Shown one piece after another: positions 16,295 through 23,487 of a stretch of 25,894 bases of DNA. The stretch's first letter is position 1. Each line of letters begins with the position of its first letter. A program made the position numbers and the translations under genes. This DNA comes from DASQFU01 sp035632955 (GTDB lineage Bacteria; Eisenbacteria; RBG-16-71-46). Under the pieces are notes generated by a model. It had not been told where the DNA came from. It did not search any database and was given only the letters and a program-made list of their open reading frames with translations. The stretch is taken from NCBI GenBank assembly GCA_035632955.1, contig DASQFU010000142.1:1-25894 (forward strand), read 5' to 3'.

Positions 16295-16320
16295 GTTACC
16301 AAGGAAAAGAACTTGATAAC
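16295..16320. promoter_or_regulatory. Inverted repeat gttaccaag-N8-cttgataac, operator-like
   Basis: Two 9-nt arms match at 8 of 9 positions around an 8-nt A-rich spacer, so the arms' centres are about 17 bp apart. This geometry suits a dimeric DNA-binding protein and lies only 9 bp from the 13-bp palindrome. Which of the two divergent genes it would control is unclear. Confidence 0.35.
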
Positions 16321-16472
16321 CGCCGAGGCACGACCGTGCGGCGGCGCAGCAAGATAGCCTCGCCTCACTTTTTTTGCCTGACCCGTCGCGTCCTGCACGG
16401 ACGCGGGCTGGCGAAAGTCGTACAGTCGCGAGCGATGCCCCTCTCGGCCTCGACCTGATTTCGAGACGTTCG

Positions 16473-16487
16473 GGGCATATCCCTTGC
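16473..16487 (+). promoter_or_regulatory. Sigma-54-like -24/-12 motif before the chemosensory-like operon
   Basis: GGGCAT-N5-TTGC reproduces the invariant GG-N10-GC spacing of the sigma-54 consensus TGGCAC-N5-TTGCW, with mismatches at the first and sixth -24 bases. Initiation would fall near 16500, about 45 nt before the ATG at 16545. No upstream activator gene is seen in the window, and such a match can occur by chance. Confidence 0.3.
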
Positions 16488-16544
16488 GACCCCGAGACCA
16501 GACTTCGCATCTCCGCTAACGCATCCCGGATCCCGCCCACCCCA

Positions 16545-17999
16545 ATGACCACGCCGCCTCTCGGTGAGACGTCCTTTTCCCAATCCGACACTCCTCTAGG
16601 GCTACGACTGCGTCTGTGGATCGGATGCCTGGGTGGCGCGCTCGTGTCCGCCGCCGGAATGTGGGTGATCCTCGGGTTGCAGTCGCAGCCGGACGCCGGC
16701 GTCGCGGCTCCGGCGATGATGGCGTGGCTCGCCGGCGCAGCCTTGCTCGGGATCGTCGTCGGCGGGGCGCTGGCGCTGTGGTTGAACGCTCGGATCGTGA
16801 TTCACGTGCGCGGGCTCGTGCGCGGCGTGGCGACCGGCCAGGTGTCCGAGCTGCGCGGCCTGCCTGCAGGGGCGGGCTGGGGCGAGCTCTCCGAGCTCAC
16901 GCAGCAGATCCAGCTCCTTATCATGCAGCACCGCCAGGCGGTGCGCGCGACCGAAGAGCTCGGCGTCGTGCGGCAGAGACTGGCGCTGCTGCGCGAGTCG
17001 CTCGAGCGCTGGGTCGAAACCGAGCGCTGGAATCCCGTGCGTGGGGAATCGGGGCTGCTGGCTCCTCCGGTGGAGCTGCTCAATCGCGGGCTCGGCCGAC
17101 TCGAGGACGTGCGCGAGCAGAATCAGGAGGCGGTCCGCAAAGTGTCGAGCGAGCTCGGTCGTGCGCTGAACGATGCGCGTGAGTCGGCCGAGCAGGCGGA
17201 GAGCGGCTTCGTCGGCGCCACCGCTCTCCTGACCACGGTCCGGGAGCTGCAGCGCCTCTCGAGCGAGCTCGAGAACGCGGCCACCAGTCGTGCTCCAGAG
17301 CCGGACCGGGACGATACGACGTCGTACCGGCAGGCGGCGCGCGCCGCGATCGAAGAGCTGGTCACGACCTCCGCGGACTGCGTCGAGCACCTGGCGAGCG
17401 GACTGCTGCGCGTGCAGGAAGTCGTCGATCACGTGCAGATCCTCGGTAACCGCGCGACCTTGATCGCGCTCGACGCGGCCCTCGGATCCAGCAATGCCAC
17501 GCATGTCCCCGGCGCTTCCGGACAAGCCGAGGAGCTGCGGCGCCTGGCGCAGGAAGTGCGCCGTGCGACCGATGCGGTGACGCGCCTCTCCGGTGACGTC
17601 GAGATGCGCGTCGCGGTCGCCGTCGAGCGCATGCGCGCCGTGCGGGACCGGGTCGGGCTCAAGCTCGATTTGCTGCCGCAGCCGCCGGACGAGGCGGCGG
17701 GCAGCAGCCGCGACCTGGATCGCTTGCTCGCGCGGGTCCACGAGATGATTCAGGACGCCGCACAGAAAGGCGAGCGGCTGTCGACTTCGGCGGAACGCGT
17801 CTCGCGCGCGGCCGAGCGGCTGGTGCGCGGACTCGAAGAGGAGACCGCGGAAGTCAGCGGCCTGCTGGTGCGTCTCTCGCCGCCGGAGCCCAGCGCCGTC
17901 GAGACGCCGGAGCCCGAGCGTCCCTCCACGCTGCGGCTGATCGGCGGCGACGAGCTGCTCGGCGAAACGCCGCGCGCCCGCCGCGAGGAACGGCCATGA
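16545..17999 (+). CDS. MCP-like membrane signalling protein without a sensor domain
   Basis: 484 residues from ATG 16545; upstream in-frame starts lie in non-coding-looking sequence, and no Shine-Dalgarno is visible. Two transmembrane helices (about 24-45 and 58-80) are joined by a loop of only about 12 residues, so there is no periplasmic ligand domain. A HAMP-like linker follows (about 81-135, with ARIVIHVRGLVRGVATGQVS). Then comes a long helical rod rich in Glu, Arg, Ala and Leu, as in methyl-accepting chemotaxis proteins. The region around residues 290-315 (VDHVQILGNRATLIALDAAL) mimics the conserved MCP tip (usual form IxxIAxQTNLLALNAAIEAA) but has diverged. The tail is Pro/Glu-rich. It probably transmits signals to the CheW-like protein encoded next, to which it is coupled by an ATGA overlap. 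A role in motility or other output cannot be decided. Confidence 0.8.
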   Translation: MTTPPLGETSFSQSDTPLGLRLRLWIGCLGGALVSAAGMWVILGLQSQPDAGVAAPAMMAWLAGAALLGIVVGGALALWLNARIVIHVRGLVRGVATGQVSELRGLPAGAGWGELSELTQQIQLLIMQHRQAVRATEELGVVRQRLALLRESLERWVETERWNPVRGESGLLAPPVELLNRGLGRLEDVREQNQEAVRKVSSELGRALNDARESAEQAESGFVGATALLTTVRELQRLSSELENAATSRAPEPDRDDTTSYRQAARAAIEELVTTSADCVEHLASGLLRVQEVVDHVQILGNRATLIALDAALGSSNATHVPGASGQAEELRRLAQEVRRATDAVTRLSGDVEMRVAVAVERMRAVRDRVGLKLDLLPQPPDEAAGSSRDLDRLLARVHEMIQDAAQKGERLSTSAERVSRAAERLVRGLEEETAEVSGLLVRLSPPEPSAVETPEPERPSTLRLIGGDELLGETPRARREERP

Positions 18000-19519
18000 A
18001 TCCAGAACGCGAGACGCCGCGGGTGGTGACGCTGCCGACCGGCGCGGTGCCGATCGCCGAGGCGTTGCGCGACCTGCTCGTGGCCGGCGGCACGGCACGC
18101 CGTGCGCCCGGCGGACACATCTCGGTCGCGGTCGCGGCGGCGGTTCGAGCCGCCGTGGAATGGCTCACCGATGACGGCGGCCCGGTTCGCCCGCCGCGTC
18201 TCTCGGACGACGACGGCGTGCTCGAGCTCACGTTCGATCAGGTTGCGCACGCCGGCGTCGTCGCGGCCTCCGAAGTGCTCGAGAGCGCCGACGCCAATCT
18301 CGGCCCCGGCGCGAACGGCAATGGGACCTGGGTCATCCGCGCGCCGGTGCTCGCCGAGCGCGAGACCTTCCTCATGGTGGAACAAGGAACTCTTGGTTTG
18401 GCGGTGCCGTGGCACGCGGTCGTCCGGGTGCGATTGATCCCGACTGAAGCGATCGACTCTACGGCCCGCCGCCATCGTTATCCGGTGCTCGCGCCTTATG
18501 TGGAGCCCGTGCGCGAGTTCTCGGAACGCCCCGCTGTGCTGATCGGGCTCGGACTCAAGCGCGGCTTGCTGGTCGCGGACCGACTGATCTGGCGCATGTC
18601 CGCCGAGAAGTCGACCGTGGCCGGAGCCGGGCCGGTGCCTGGGCTCCATCGCCAGGTGCGGAGCGACGAAGGCGAGAGCTACTGGATCGTGGACCCACGG
18701 CACGTGCTTCATCCGGTCGCGCCGCCGTCGCTCGACGAGTTGTGGGTCTCCTCCACGGTCCGGCGCGAGGGCAAGCCCCACGTCGCCGCTCCCAACGCGG
18801 CGCCGGCGCCGCCGAAGCGATCTGCTGCGAAGGCGCACACTCCGCCCGAGCTGTTCGTGCTGCGCCCCGAAGACGTCGAGCCGGTCGGTGAGGAGGCTGG
18901 CGTTGGTGCGACCACGGAGCCGGCCTCAGCGCCGCCGGATGAGCTTGCGCCCGCGAGACCAGAGGAGCCTTCACGACCTCGCCCCACGGGCAGCGCCTTC
19001 GAGCACGGCACGCTCGATCCCTGCGCGATCGATCCCCGCGCCGCGAGCACTCCGACAGCCTCTTCCCACGCCGCGGATTTCCACGCGGCGGATGCCGATG
19101 CCGCAGCTCCGCGCCGGACCGATCCCAGCCCGGTCGCGTCTGCTCCCGGCGCGCGGGAAGCCCTGGTGGCGGAAGATTCGTTGACGGCGCGCATCTTCCT
19201 CTCCCGACTCCTTGCGCAGAGAGGGTTCCGCGTTCACGCCGTGGCGAGCGCCGCCGAGTTGCGTCGCGCGCTCACGCGCCAGCGCTGGACTCTGGTGTGC
19301 GCCGACATCGAGCTACCGGACGAACGGGGCACGGAGTTCCTGCGCCCGCTCGCCGAGCAGGCCAAGAGCGCCGGGCATTCGTTGGTGGCGCTGGTGCGCG
19401 ACGGGGCGGACGCCGAAGCGGCACGCGCAGCCGGCATCACCCACGCGCTCCGCAAGCCCTTCGAGCTCGAGGCGCTCGACCGGCTGCTGAGCCGCGCCGG
19501 CATTCAGGAGCGGCCATGA
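17996..19519 (+). CDS. CheW-like/receiver fusion, possibly a degenerate CheA
   Basis: 507 residues; the start overlaps the upstream stop (ATGA). Residues about 122-210 form a CheW-like (P5) domain: ETFLMVEQGTLGLAVPWHAV, then AVLIGLGLKRGLLVADRLIW. Just before it, GNGTWVIRAPV resembles the end of a CheA ATPase domain, and residues 1-120 could be a relic of that domain. However, the N-box Asn and DxGxG loop are absent, and there is no HPt His. A disordered Ala/Pro-rich linker (about 240-385) leads to a receiver domain with acidic pair Glu393/Asp394, phospho-acceptor Asp437 and Lys487; the usual Thr/Ser position is hydrophobic. It is probably an adaptor that docks to the MCP-like protein and accepts phosphate from a kinase encoded elsewhere. 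CheV (CheW+REC) is the closest known architecture. Confidence 0.8.
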   Translation: MNPERETPRVVTLPTGAVPIAEALRDLLVAGGTARRAPGGHISVAVAAAVRAAVEWLTDDGGPVRPPRLSDDDGVLELTFDQVAHAGVVAASEVLESADANLGPGANGNGTWVIRAPVLAERETFLMVEQGTLGLAVPWHAVVRVRLIPTEAIDSTARRHRYPVLAPYVEPVREFSERPAVLIGLGLKRGLLVADRLIWRMSAEKSTVAGAGPVPGLHRQVRSDEGESYWIVDPRHVLHPVAPPSLDELWVSSTVRREGKPHVAAPNAAPAPPKRSAAKAHTPPELFVLRPEDVEPVGEEAGVGATTEPASAPPDELAPARPEEPSRPRPTGSAFEHGTLDPCAIDPRAASTPTASSHAADFHAADADAAAPRRTDPSPVASAPGAREALVAEDSLTARIFLSRLLAQRGFRVHAVASAAELRRALTRQRWTLVCADIELPDERGTEFLRPLAEQAKSAGHSLVALVRDGADAEAARAAGITHALRKPFELEALDRLLSRAGIQERP

Positions 19520-20994
19520 AGCGCGGCGTGATCGCCCCGGCCGCGGCGCCGTCGATTCTGGTCGTCGACGACGACCGGCGCGTCGTCGAGCTGCTCCAGA
19601 TCGCGCTTCACGCGCACGGCTTCCGCGTGCTGACCGCCGGCGACGGCGACGAGGCGCTGCGGCGCGCGATCTCCGAGCGGCCGGACCTGGTCGTTCTCGA
19701 CGTGCGACTGCCGCGCAAGAGCGGGCTCGAGGTGTGCGAAACGTTGCGCCAGGACCCTGAGGATCCCACCGTCCCGATCGTCCTGGTCTCGGCGGCCGCG
19801 GAGACCGAAGCGCGTCTCCAGGGGCTCGCGCGCGGCGCCGACGACTACCTCACCAAGCCGTTCTCCCCGAAAGAGCTGATCGCGCGGATCAAACGCCTGC
19901 TGATCCGCGCCGGCGAAGCGCGCGAAGCGCGGGAGCGGAGCCGCACCGCGGAGCTGGAGCTGAATCGTGCGCGCGAGGAAGTGCAGCGCGCCCATCACGA
20001 CCTGCGACGGGAGCAGCGGCTGCGCGAGCTGACCGTCGGCTTCGGGCGCGACCTGCACCGCACGCTCGACACGGATGATCTCGCGAGCCGCCTGCTGCTC
20101 GCCGCGCAATGCCATCTCGGCGTCCAGGCGGTCGGCCTGCTTCGCCGCGGGCGTGACGGCGAGGCGCTGGCGCCCGCCGCCGTTCGCGGGGCCGGCTACG
20201 AGCGCATCGCCGCGCTCGCCGTGCGCGCCGAAGGGGATCTCGCGGCCGTGCTGCTCGGTCTCGGACGACCGGTTCGGCGCGACGAGCTCGAACGGCTGCC
20301 TGAGCTGAGGGCCGAGCTCGGGCCGTTCGTCGCACACGGGTTCACGATGATGGCGCCGCTGTGCGGGCCGGAAGGATTGGAAGGCGTGCTGGTCGCGGAC
20401 GAGCGGCCGGACGCGCGCGCGCTCAGCCCGCTCGAAGTCGAGGTGCTGACCACGCTGTGCGAGATCGCGGCGGCGGCGCTCACGAACGCGCGCCGCGCCT
20501 GGGCGCAAACCGACAGTCTCGTGGCGGCATTGGCGGCGCGCGCCCGGGTCGCCGAGCCGGCCGACTCGAACTGCGCGCGGCAGGAAGCGCGGACGTGGGT
20601 CACCGACGCGGCCGTCGTGCTCATGCTGCCGCCGCGCGAGCGCGCACTGCTCGGCGCCGGAGTCACGCTGGGTCCGTGGCTGTGCTCGGACGCCGGAAGC
20701 GCGGCGCTCGCCGGGGCGGTTGCGGACGATCCCACCGGCTTGATCGCCGAGCTCGCGGCGCTGTCTCAAGCGGCCGCCGGCATCGAGTCCGAACCCGAGC
20801 CGGCGCCAAACCGCCGGCGTACGGCGGCGTTGCTCGGCGCCGCGCTACGCTACCTCGGGGCGCGCGGCCGCGGCGCCTCGGCACCGGAAGCGAATGCGGA
20901 AACCTTGGCCGGCGGGGCGTTCGAGTCGGCCGTCGCCGAAGCGCTGCTACGCGCCGCGCGTGACGGCGAGGCCGTCGCCGAGCGCGCCGACTGA
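19516..20994 (+). CDS. Response regulator with GAF-like domain
   Basis: 492 residues from ATG 19516, overlapping the previous stop (ATGA) and preceded by AGGAG. The receiver domain (about 12-130) is canonical: Asp18/Asp19, phospho-acceptor Asp62 in LVVLDVRLP, Ser92, and Lys114 in DDYLTKPF. A coiled-coil linker follows (about 135-175, RTAELELNRAREEVQRAHHD). Then comes a GAF-like sensor region (about 185-345) containing LLLAAQCHLGVQAVGLLRRG and ending in LTTLCEIAAAALTNARRAW, a usual GAF closing helix. The last ~140 residues are Ala-rich and unassigned. There is no DNA-binding, GGDEF, EAL or kinase motif, so output is presumably by protein contact. It is the last gene of the three-gene signalling operon and the likely end point of its phosphotransfer. 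Confidence 0.88.
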   Translation: MKRGVIAPAAAPSILVVDDDRRVVELLQIALHAHGFRVLTAGDGDEALRRAISERPDLVVLDVRLPRKSGLEVCETLRQDPEDPTVPIVLVSAAAETEARLQGLARGADDYLTKPFSPKELIARIKRLLIRAGEAREARERSRTAELELNRAREEVQRAHHDLRREQRLRELTVGFGRDLHRTLDTDDLASRLLLAAQCHLGVQAVGLLRRGRDGEALAPAAVRGAGYERIAALAVRAEGDLAAVLLGLGRPVRRDELERLPELRAELGPFVAHGFTMMAPLCGPEGLEGVLVADERPDARALSPLEVEVLTTLCEIAAAALTNARRAWAQTDSLVAALAARARVAEPADSNCARQEARTWVTDAAVVLMLPPRERALLGAGVTLGPWLCSDAGSAALAGAVADDPTGLIAELAALSQAAAGIESEPEPAPNRRRTAALLGAALRYLGARGRGASAPEANAETLAGGAFESAVAEALLRAARDGEAVAERAD

Positions 20995-21000
20995 AGAGCC

Positions 21001-21023
21001 GCGCCGGGGCCTTCGGCCCGCGC
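21001..21023. terminator. Bidirectional hairpin between convergent receiver-GAF and lemA genes
   Basis: gggcc-ttc-ggccc forms the core, extended by gcg/cgc with small bulges. It sits in the 28-nt gap between two convergent stop codons and reaches the first base of the lemA stop. No T-run on either side. The symmetry would let it serve both transcripts. Confidence 0.5.
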
Positions 21024-21607
21024 TACGGCTTATCGACTCCGCCGAAATCGACACGCGGCACCTGCCGCGCCTCGGGCGGGATCTCGTAGTAAGGCGATTC
21101 CTTGAAGTTGAAGATTCCCGCGTAGAGGTTGGTCGGGAACCGCTTCACGAGCACGTTGTAGTCGCGGACGACGTCGTTGTATCGCTTGCGCTCGGTCGCC
21201 AGCCGGTTCTCCGTGCCGGCCAGCTCGTCCATCAACTGAACGAACGCCTCGCTGCTGCGTAGCTGGGGATAGTTCTCGACCACGACCAGCAGGCGTCCGA
21301 GCGCCGTGTCCATCGCCTGACCGGCCGCGATCTGCTCCTCGCGGGTCCGGGCGCCGGACATCCGGGCGCGCGCGTCGGCGATCGCGCCGAACACGGCCTG
21401 CTCCTGCCTCGCGGTTCCCTTGACGGTCTCCACCAGGTTCAGGATCAGGTCGCTCCGCCGCTGGAGTTGGTTGTCGACCTGTGCCCAATGCTGATTCACG
21501 GACTCGCGGGTCGTGACCAGCCGGTTGTAGTTGCCGACCAGGCAGCCGCCGACCCCGATCAGCAGCAGAGCGACCACCGCGAGAACGATCAGACCACCAC
21601 GCTTCAT
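21023..21607 (-). CDS. lemA: LemA family protein
   Basis: 194 residues from ATG 21607, with AAGGAGG 7 nt upstream. One N-terminal hydrophobic helix (about 5-25, IVLAVVALLLIGVGGC) is followed by the LemA four-helix domain. Visible family stretches are NYNRLVTTRESVNQHWAQVD, LQRRSDLILNLVETVKG, ENYPQLRSSEAFVQLMDELA, TENRLATERKRYNDVVRDYN and FPTNLYAGIFNF near the C-terminus. LemA proteins are membrane-anchored and often encoded with TPM-domain proteins, as here; their molecular role is poorly defined. A Cys at the end of the helix (VGGC) leaves open lipidation in place of a plain membrane anchor. Last gene of the minus-strand trio, ending at the convergent hairpin. Confidence 0.96.
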   Translation of the reverse strand: MKRGGLIVLAVVALLLIGVGGCLVGNYNRLVTTRESVNQHWAQVDNQLQRRSDLILNLVETVKGTARQEQAVFGAIADARARMSGARTREEQIAAGQAMDTALGRLLVVVENYPQLRSSEAFVQLMDELAGTENRLATERKRYNDVVRDYNVLVKRFPTNLYAGIFNFKESPYYEIPPEARQVPRVDFGGVDKP

Positions 21608-21682
21608 CCTGACGCCTCCTTATAAGTGCTGCGAGCAGTCCTGCGCCCTTCTGCTCCGCGACGCGGGAGGGAGCGGCACAAG

Positions 21683-22615
21683 CTACCACTTCCCTCCGCC
21701 GCCACCGCCACCGCTCGCGCCGCCGCCGAATCCCCCGAACGAGCCACCACCACCACCGCCGAATCCACCACCAAATCCACCGCCGAAACCACCGCCGAAG
21801 CCGCCACCCCAGCCGCCCCAGCCACCATCGTTGAACCAGCCTCGCCGCCGGCGCTGCCTCCGTCTTCCGACCGCAATGCCGAGGACGATCCAGATCCCGA
21901 GCGCCAACAGCAGCACTGCCCACGCCGGAAGACGCTGGGACGTGGTGTCGCGGTCGTAACGTAGCTCGCGCCCGTCCCACTCGAGCGTGACGCCCTGCTC
22001 TTTCGCGATCCGGCGGGCGCATTCCAGCACGCCGGCGACGATCCCGCCACCGTAGTCCCCGGTGCGGAAGCGCGGTGCCATCAGTTCGCGAAAGATGCGC
22101 GACTGCAGTCCGTCGGGCAGCGTGCCTTCGAGGCCATAACCGGTTTCGAAGCGCACCTCACGCTCCTCGAGCGCCACCAGCATCAGCAGGCCGTTGTCCT
22201 TGCCCTGCGCGCCGAGCCCCCAACGCTCGAACACACGTGTCTTGTAATCGCTCGGAAGCATCGGCGCCGTGGTGCGCATGGTGAGGACCGAGAACTCGAC
22301 ACCGGTCTTGCGCCGCATCTGATCCAGGAACGCTTCGAGCTTGGCCCGCGTCGCCTCGTCGATCACGCCGGCGACGTCGTTGACGAAACCAACCGGCGCC
22401 GGCACCGCCGGCTCGTCCTCGGCCGCCACGACGACGGCGTTCAGCGCGCGCGGAGTGCCTCGGTCCGGTTCCGGTTCGGCCGCAAGCGTGACGCTCTCGG
22501 GCGGCGCGCCGATCGCGGGAGGGGAAGGGGCCCAGACGGCGAGCAGCAGCCCCGCCATCATCCACCCTTTCCAGCTCGGGAGCTGCGGGCGCGCCGCGGC
22601 GCGCCGCGGGCTCAT
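21683..22615 (-). CDS. TPM-domain (YgcG-like) exported membrane protein with Gly/Phe-rich tail
   Basis: 310 residues from ATG 22615, which overlaps the upstream stop (ATGA). A signal peptide (core MMAGLLLAVWAP, cleavage after AIGA near residue 37) and a short linker precede the TPM domain (about 75-200). The domain begins FVNDVAGVIDEATRAKLEAF and includes DNGLLMLVALEEREVRFETG, then GLEGTLPDGLQSRIF. TPM domains fold like the photosystem-II repair phosphatase and occur in envelope proteins. A transmembrane helix (about 226-247) is followed by an Arg cluster and a C-terminal tail made almost only of Gly, Phe and Trp (GGFGGGFGGG units), encoded by near-repeats at about 21690-21830. This architecture is typical of YgcG-type proteins next to lemA. 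Confidence 0.95.
   Translation of the reverse strand: MSPRRAAARPQLPSWKGWMMAGLLLAVWAPSPPAIGAPPESVTLAAEPEPDRGTPRALNAVVVAAEDEPAVPAPVGFVNDVAGVIDEATRAKLEAFLDQMRRKTGVEFSVLTMRTTAPMLPSDYKTRVFERWGLGAQGKDNGLLMLVALEEREVRFETGYGLEGTLPDGLQSRIFRELMAPRFRTGDYGGGIVAGVLECARRIAKEQGVTLEWDGRELRYDRDTTSQRLPAWAVLLLALGIWIVLGIAVGRRRQRRRRGWFNDGGWGGWGGGFGGGFGGGFGGGFGGGGGGSFGGFGGGASGGGGGGGKW
21690..21830 (-). repeat. Low-complexity tandem repeats encoding the Gly/Phe tail
   Basis: Roughly 12-bp units (variants of ccaccgccgaaa/t on the plus strand) repeat imperfectly and encode Gly-Gly-Phe-Gly. The units differ at third positions, so selection on the amino-acid pattern is likely. Such tracts are prone to slippage and assembly error. 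Confidence 0.8.
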
Positions 22616-23367
22616 GGAACGCGCATCTCGTCGATCGCGGTGACCAGGCGCTCGACCTCGACCAGGAACTTTCGGTAGAGGTCGATCAGATCGGCGCCGG
22701 TGTAGCGGCGCTCGGTGTAGCGCACCAGGTAGGCGCCGATCAGCGCTTCGGCGTCGAGCCGGTAGATGTCGGCGATGCGCTCGATGACGTGGGGGGCGTC
22801 GGCTGGCGGATCCTCGCCGTTCAGCCGCAACAACGTGCGGAACAGCGTGGCGAAGCTGCTGGCGCTGGCTCGCAACACGGGCTCGAGCTGATCCGGATGC
22901 TTCGCGCGGGCGATGTACGCCTGGCGGAGCTGGATGAACTTTCCGCGCAGCTCGTGCTCGCACTGGAGCCGCAGATACGTGGGCGGCACCTCCAGCGCTG
23001 CGAGAACATCCTGGCCTTCGATCAGGAGATGCGCTTCCTGGATCTCCAGCCACTCGACGGGAAAAGTGTCCAGCGACTTCTCGATCTGCCGCTGCGTCAT
23101 GAACAGCGGATCGAAATGCGGCGGCTTGCGCGTGTCGGGAATCGCGCGCGCGAGCGCGTCGAGGACGTCGGGACCGAGCGCGCGAGAAACCAGCAGCACG
23201 TTGACGTGCGACCGCTTCGGATCGAATCCCTGAGTGAGGACGCTGCCGGTGAGATAGCACGCCAGGAACTCTGAGCCGAGCGCGCCGCGCGCGGCTTCGA
23301 GCCAATGACGCGTCGCCGCCAGAATCTCGTGCGAGGGCTCGATGCGCGAAGCCGTGCGAATCGCCAT
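22612..23367 (-). CDS. Nucleotidyltransferase-fold protein lacking catalytic carboxylates
   Basis: 251 residues from ATG 23367. There is no Shine-Dalgarno; a promoter-like pair lies so close (23378-23406) that the mRNA may be leaderless. Residues 35-60 (LACYLTGSVLTQGFDPKRSH, continuing VNVLLV) have the shape of the minimal nucleotidyltransferase signature GSxxxGxxxxxSDIDLLV. The two aspartates are replaced: S53-H54-V55-N56 in place of SDID. The remaining C-terminal part is helical, like the HEPN/substrate-binding helices that accompany such folds (RGKFIQLRQAYIARA, SASSFATLFRTLLRL). Catalysis by the usual two-metal mechanism is therefore unlikely. The gene heads the operon with the TPM and lemA genes. 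Its role is unknown; the fold assignment is from motif shape only. Confidence 0.75.
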   Translation of the reverse strand: MAIRTASRIEPSHEILAATRHWLEAARGALGSEFLACYLTGSVLTQGFDPKRSHVNVLLVSRALGPDVLDALARAIPDTRKPPHFDPLFMTQRQIEKSLDTFPVEWLEIQEAHLLIEGQDVLAALEVPPTYLRLQCEHELRGKFIQLRQAYIARAKHPDQLEPVLRASASSFATLFRTLLRLNGEDPPADAPHVIERIADIYRLDAEALIGAYLVRYTERRYTGADLIDLYRKFLVEVERLVTAIDEMRVP

Positions 23368-23377
23368 GACGAGCGGA

Positions 23378-23406
23378 ACGCTATCGGCTCGCCGGAGCAG
23401 GGTCAA
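23378..23406 (-). promoter_or_regulatory. Candidate promoter of the NTase-like/TPM/lemA operon
   Basis: On the minus strand TTGACC (23406-23401) lies 17 nt before TAGCGT (23383-23378). The -35 is good and the -10 weak (3 of 6). Initiation would be near 23371, almost at the ATG (23367), in agreement with the missing ribosome-binding site. A TAGGAT (23424-23429) on the plus strand may serve the divergent reductase gene but has no matching -35. Confidence 0.4.
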
Positions 23407-23487
23407 GCCGGTCCAGCGTGGTGTAGGATCGGCACGTGGACGACGGTGCCGCACTGTCGCGCCACCCGGGCGCGGGCTGGAGGGCGA

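Larger units (their letters stand above)
15984..16544. other. 561-bp divergent intergenic region with AT-rich regulatory island
   Basis: No credible gene is seen: the open frames here have no ribosome-binding sites and no domains. The region separates the hypothetical gene (-) from the chemosensory-like operon (+). It contains an unusually AT-rich patch (about 16274-16320) with two palindromes. A bulged hairpin (16320-16344), a T7 run (16369-16375), a 7-bp hairpin (16387-16405) and a sigma-54-like motif (16473-16487) follow. A small regulatory RNA or long structured leader is possible but not shown. Confidence 0.6.

Noticed and set aside
16320..16375. Hairpin plus T7 run as a rho-independent terminator
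   Set aside because: About 25 nt separate the bulged hairpin from the T-run, and no plus-strand gene lies upstream, so a standard terminator is not supported. Kept only as part of the intergenic description.
15980..16591. 203-residue minus-strand open frame in the divergent gap
   Set aside because: No ribosome-binding site, no domain, mixed composition; it overlaps the palindromic island.
16602..18098. 498-residue minus-strand open frame
   Set aside because: Antisense of the MCP-like gene; no start signal and no recognisable domain.
21690..21830. Tandem repeats resembling a CRISPR or satellite array
   Set aside because: The repeats are about 12 bp, have no spacers, and encode the Gly/Phe tail in frame.
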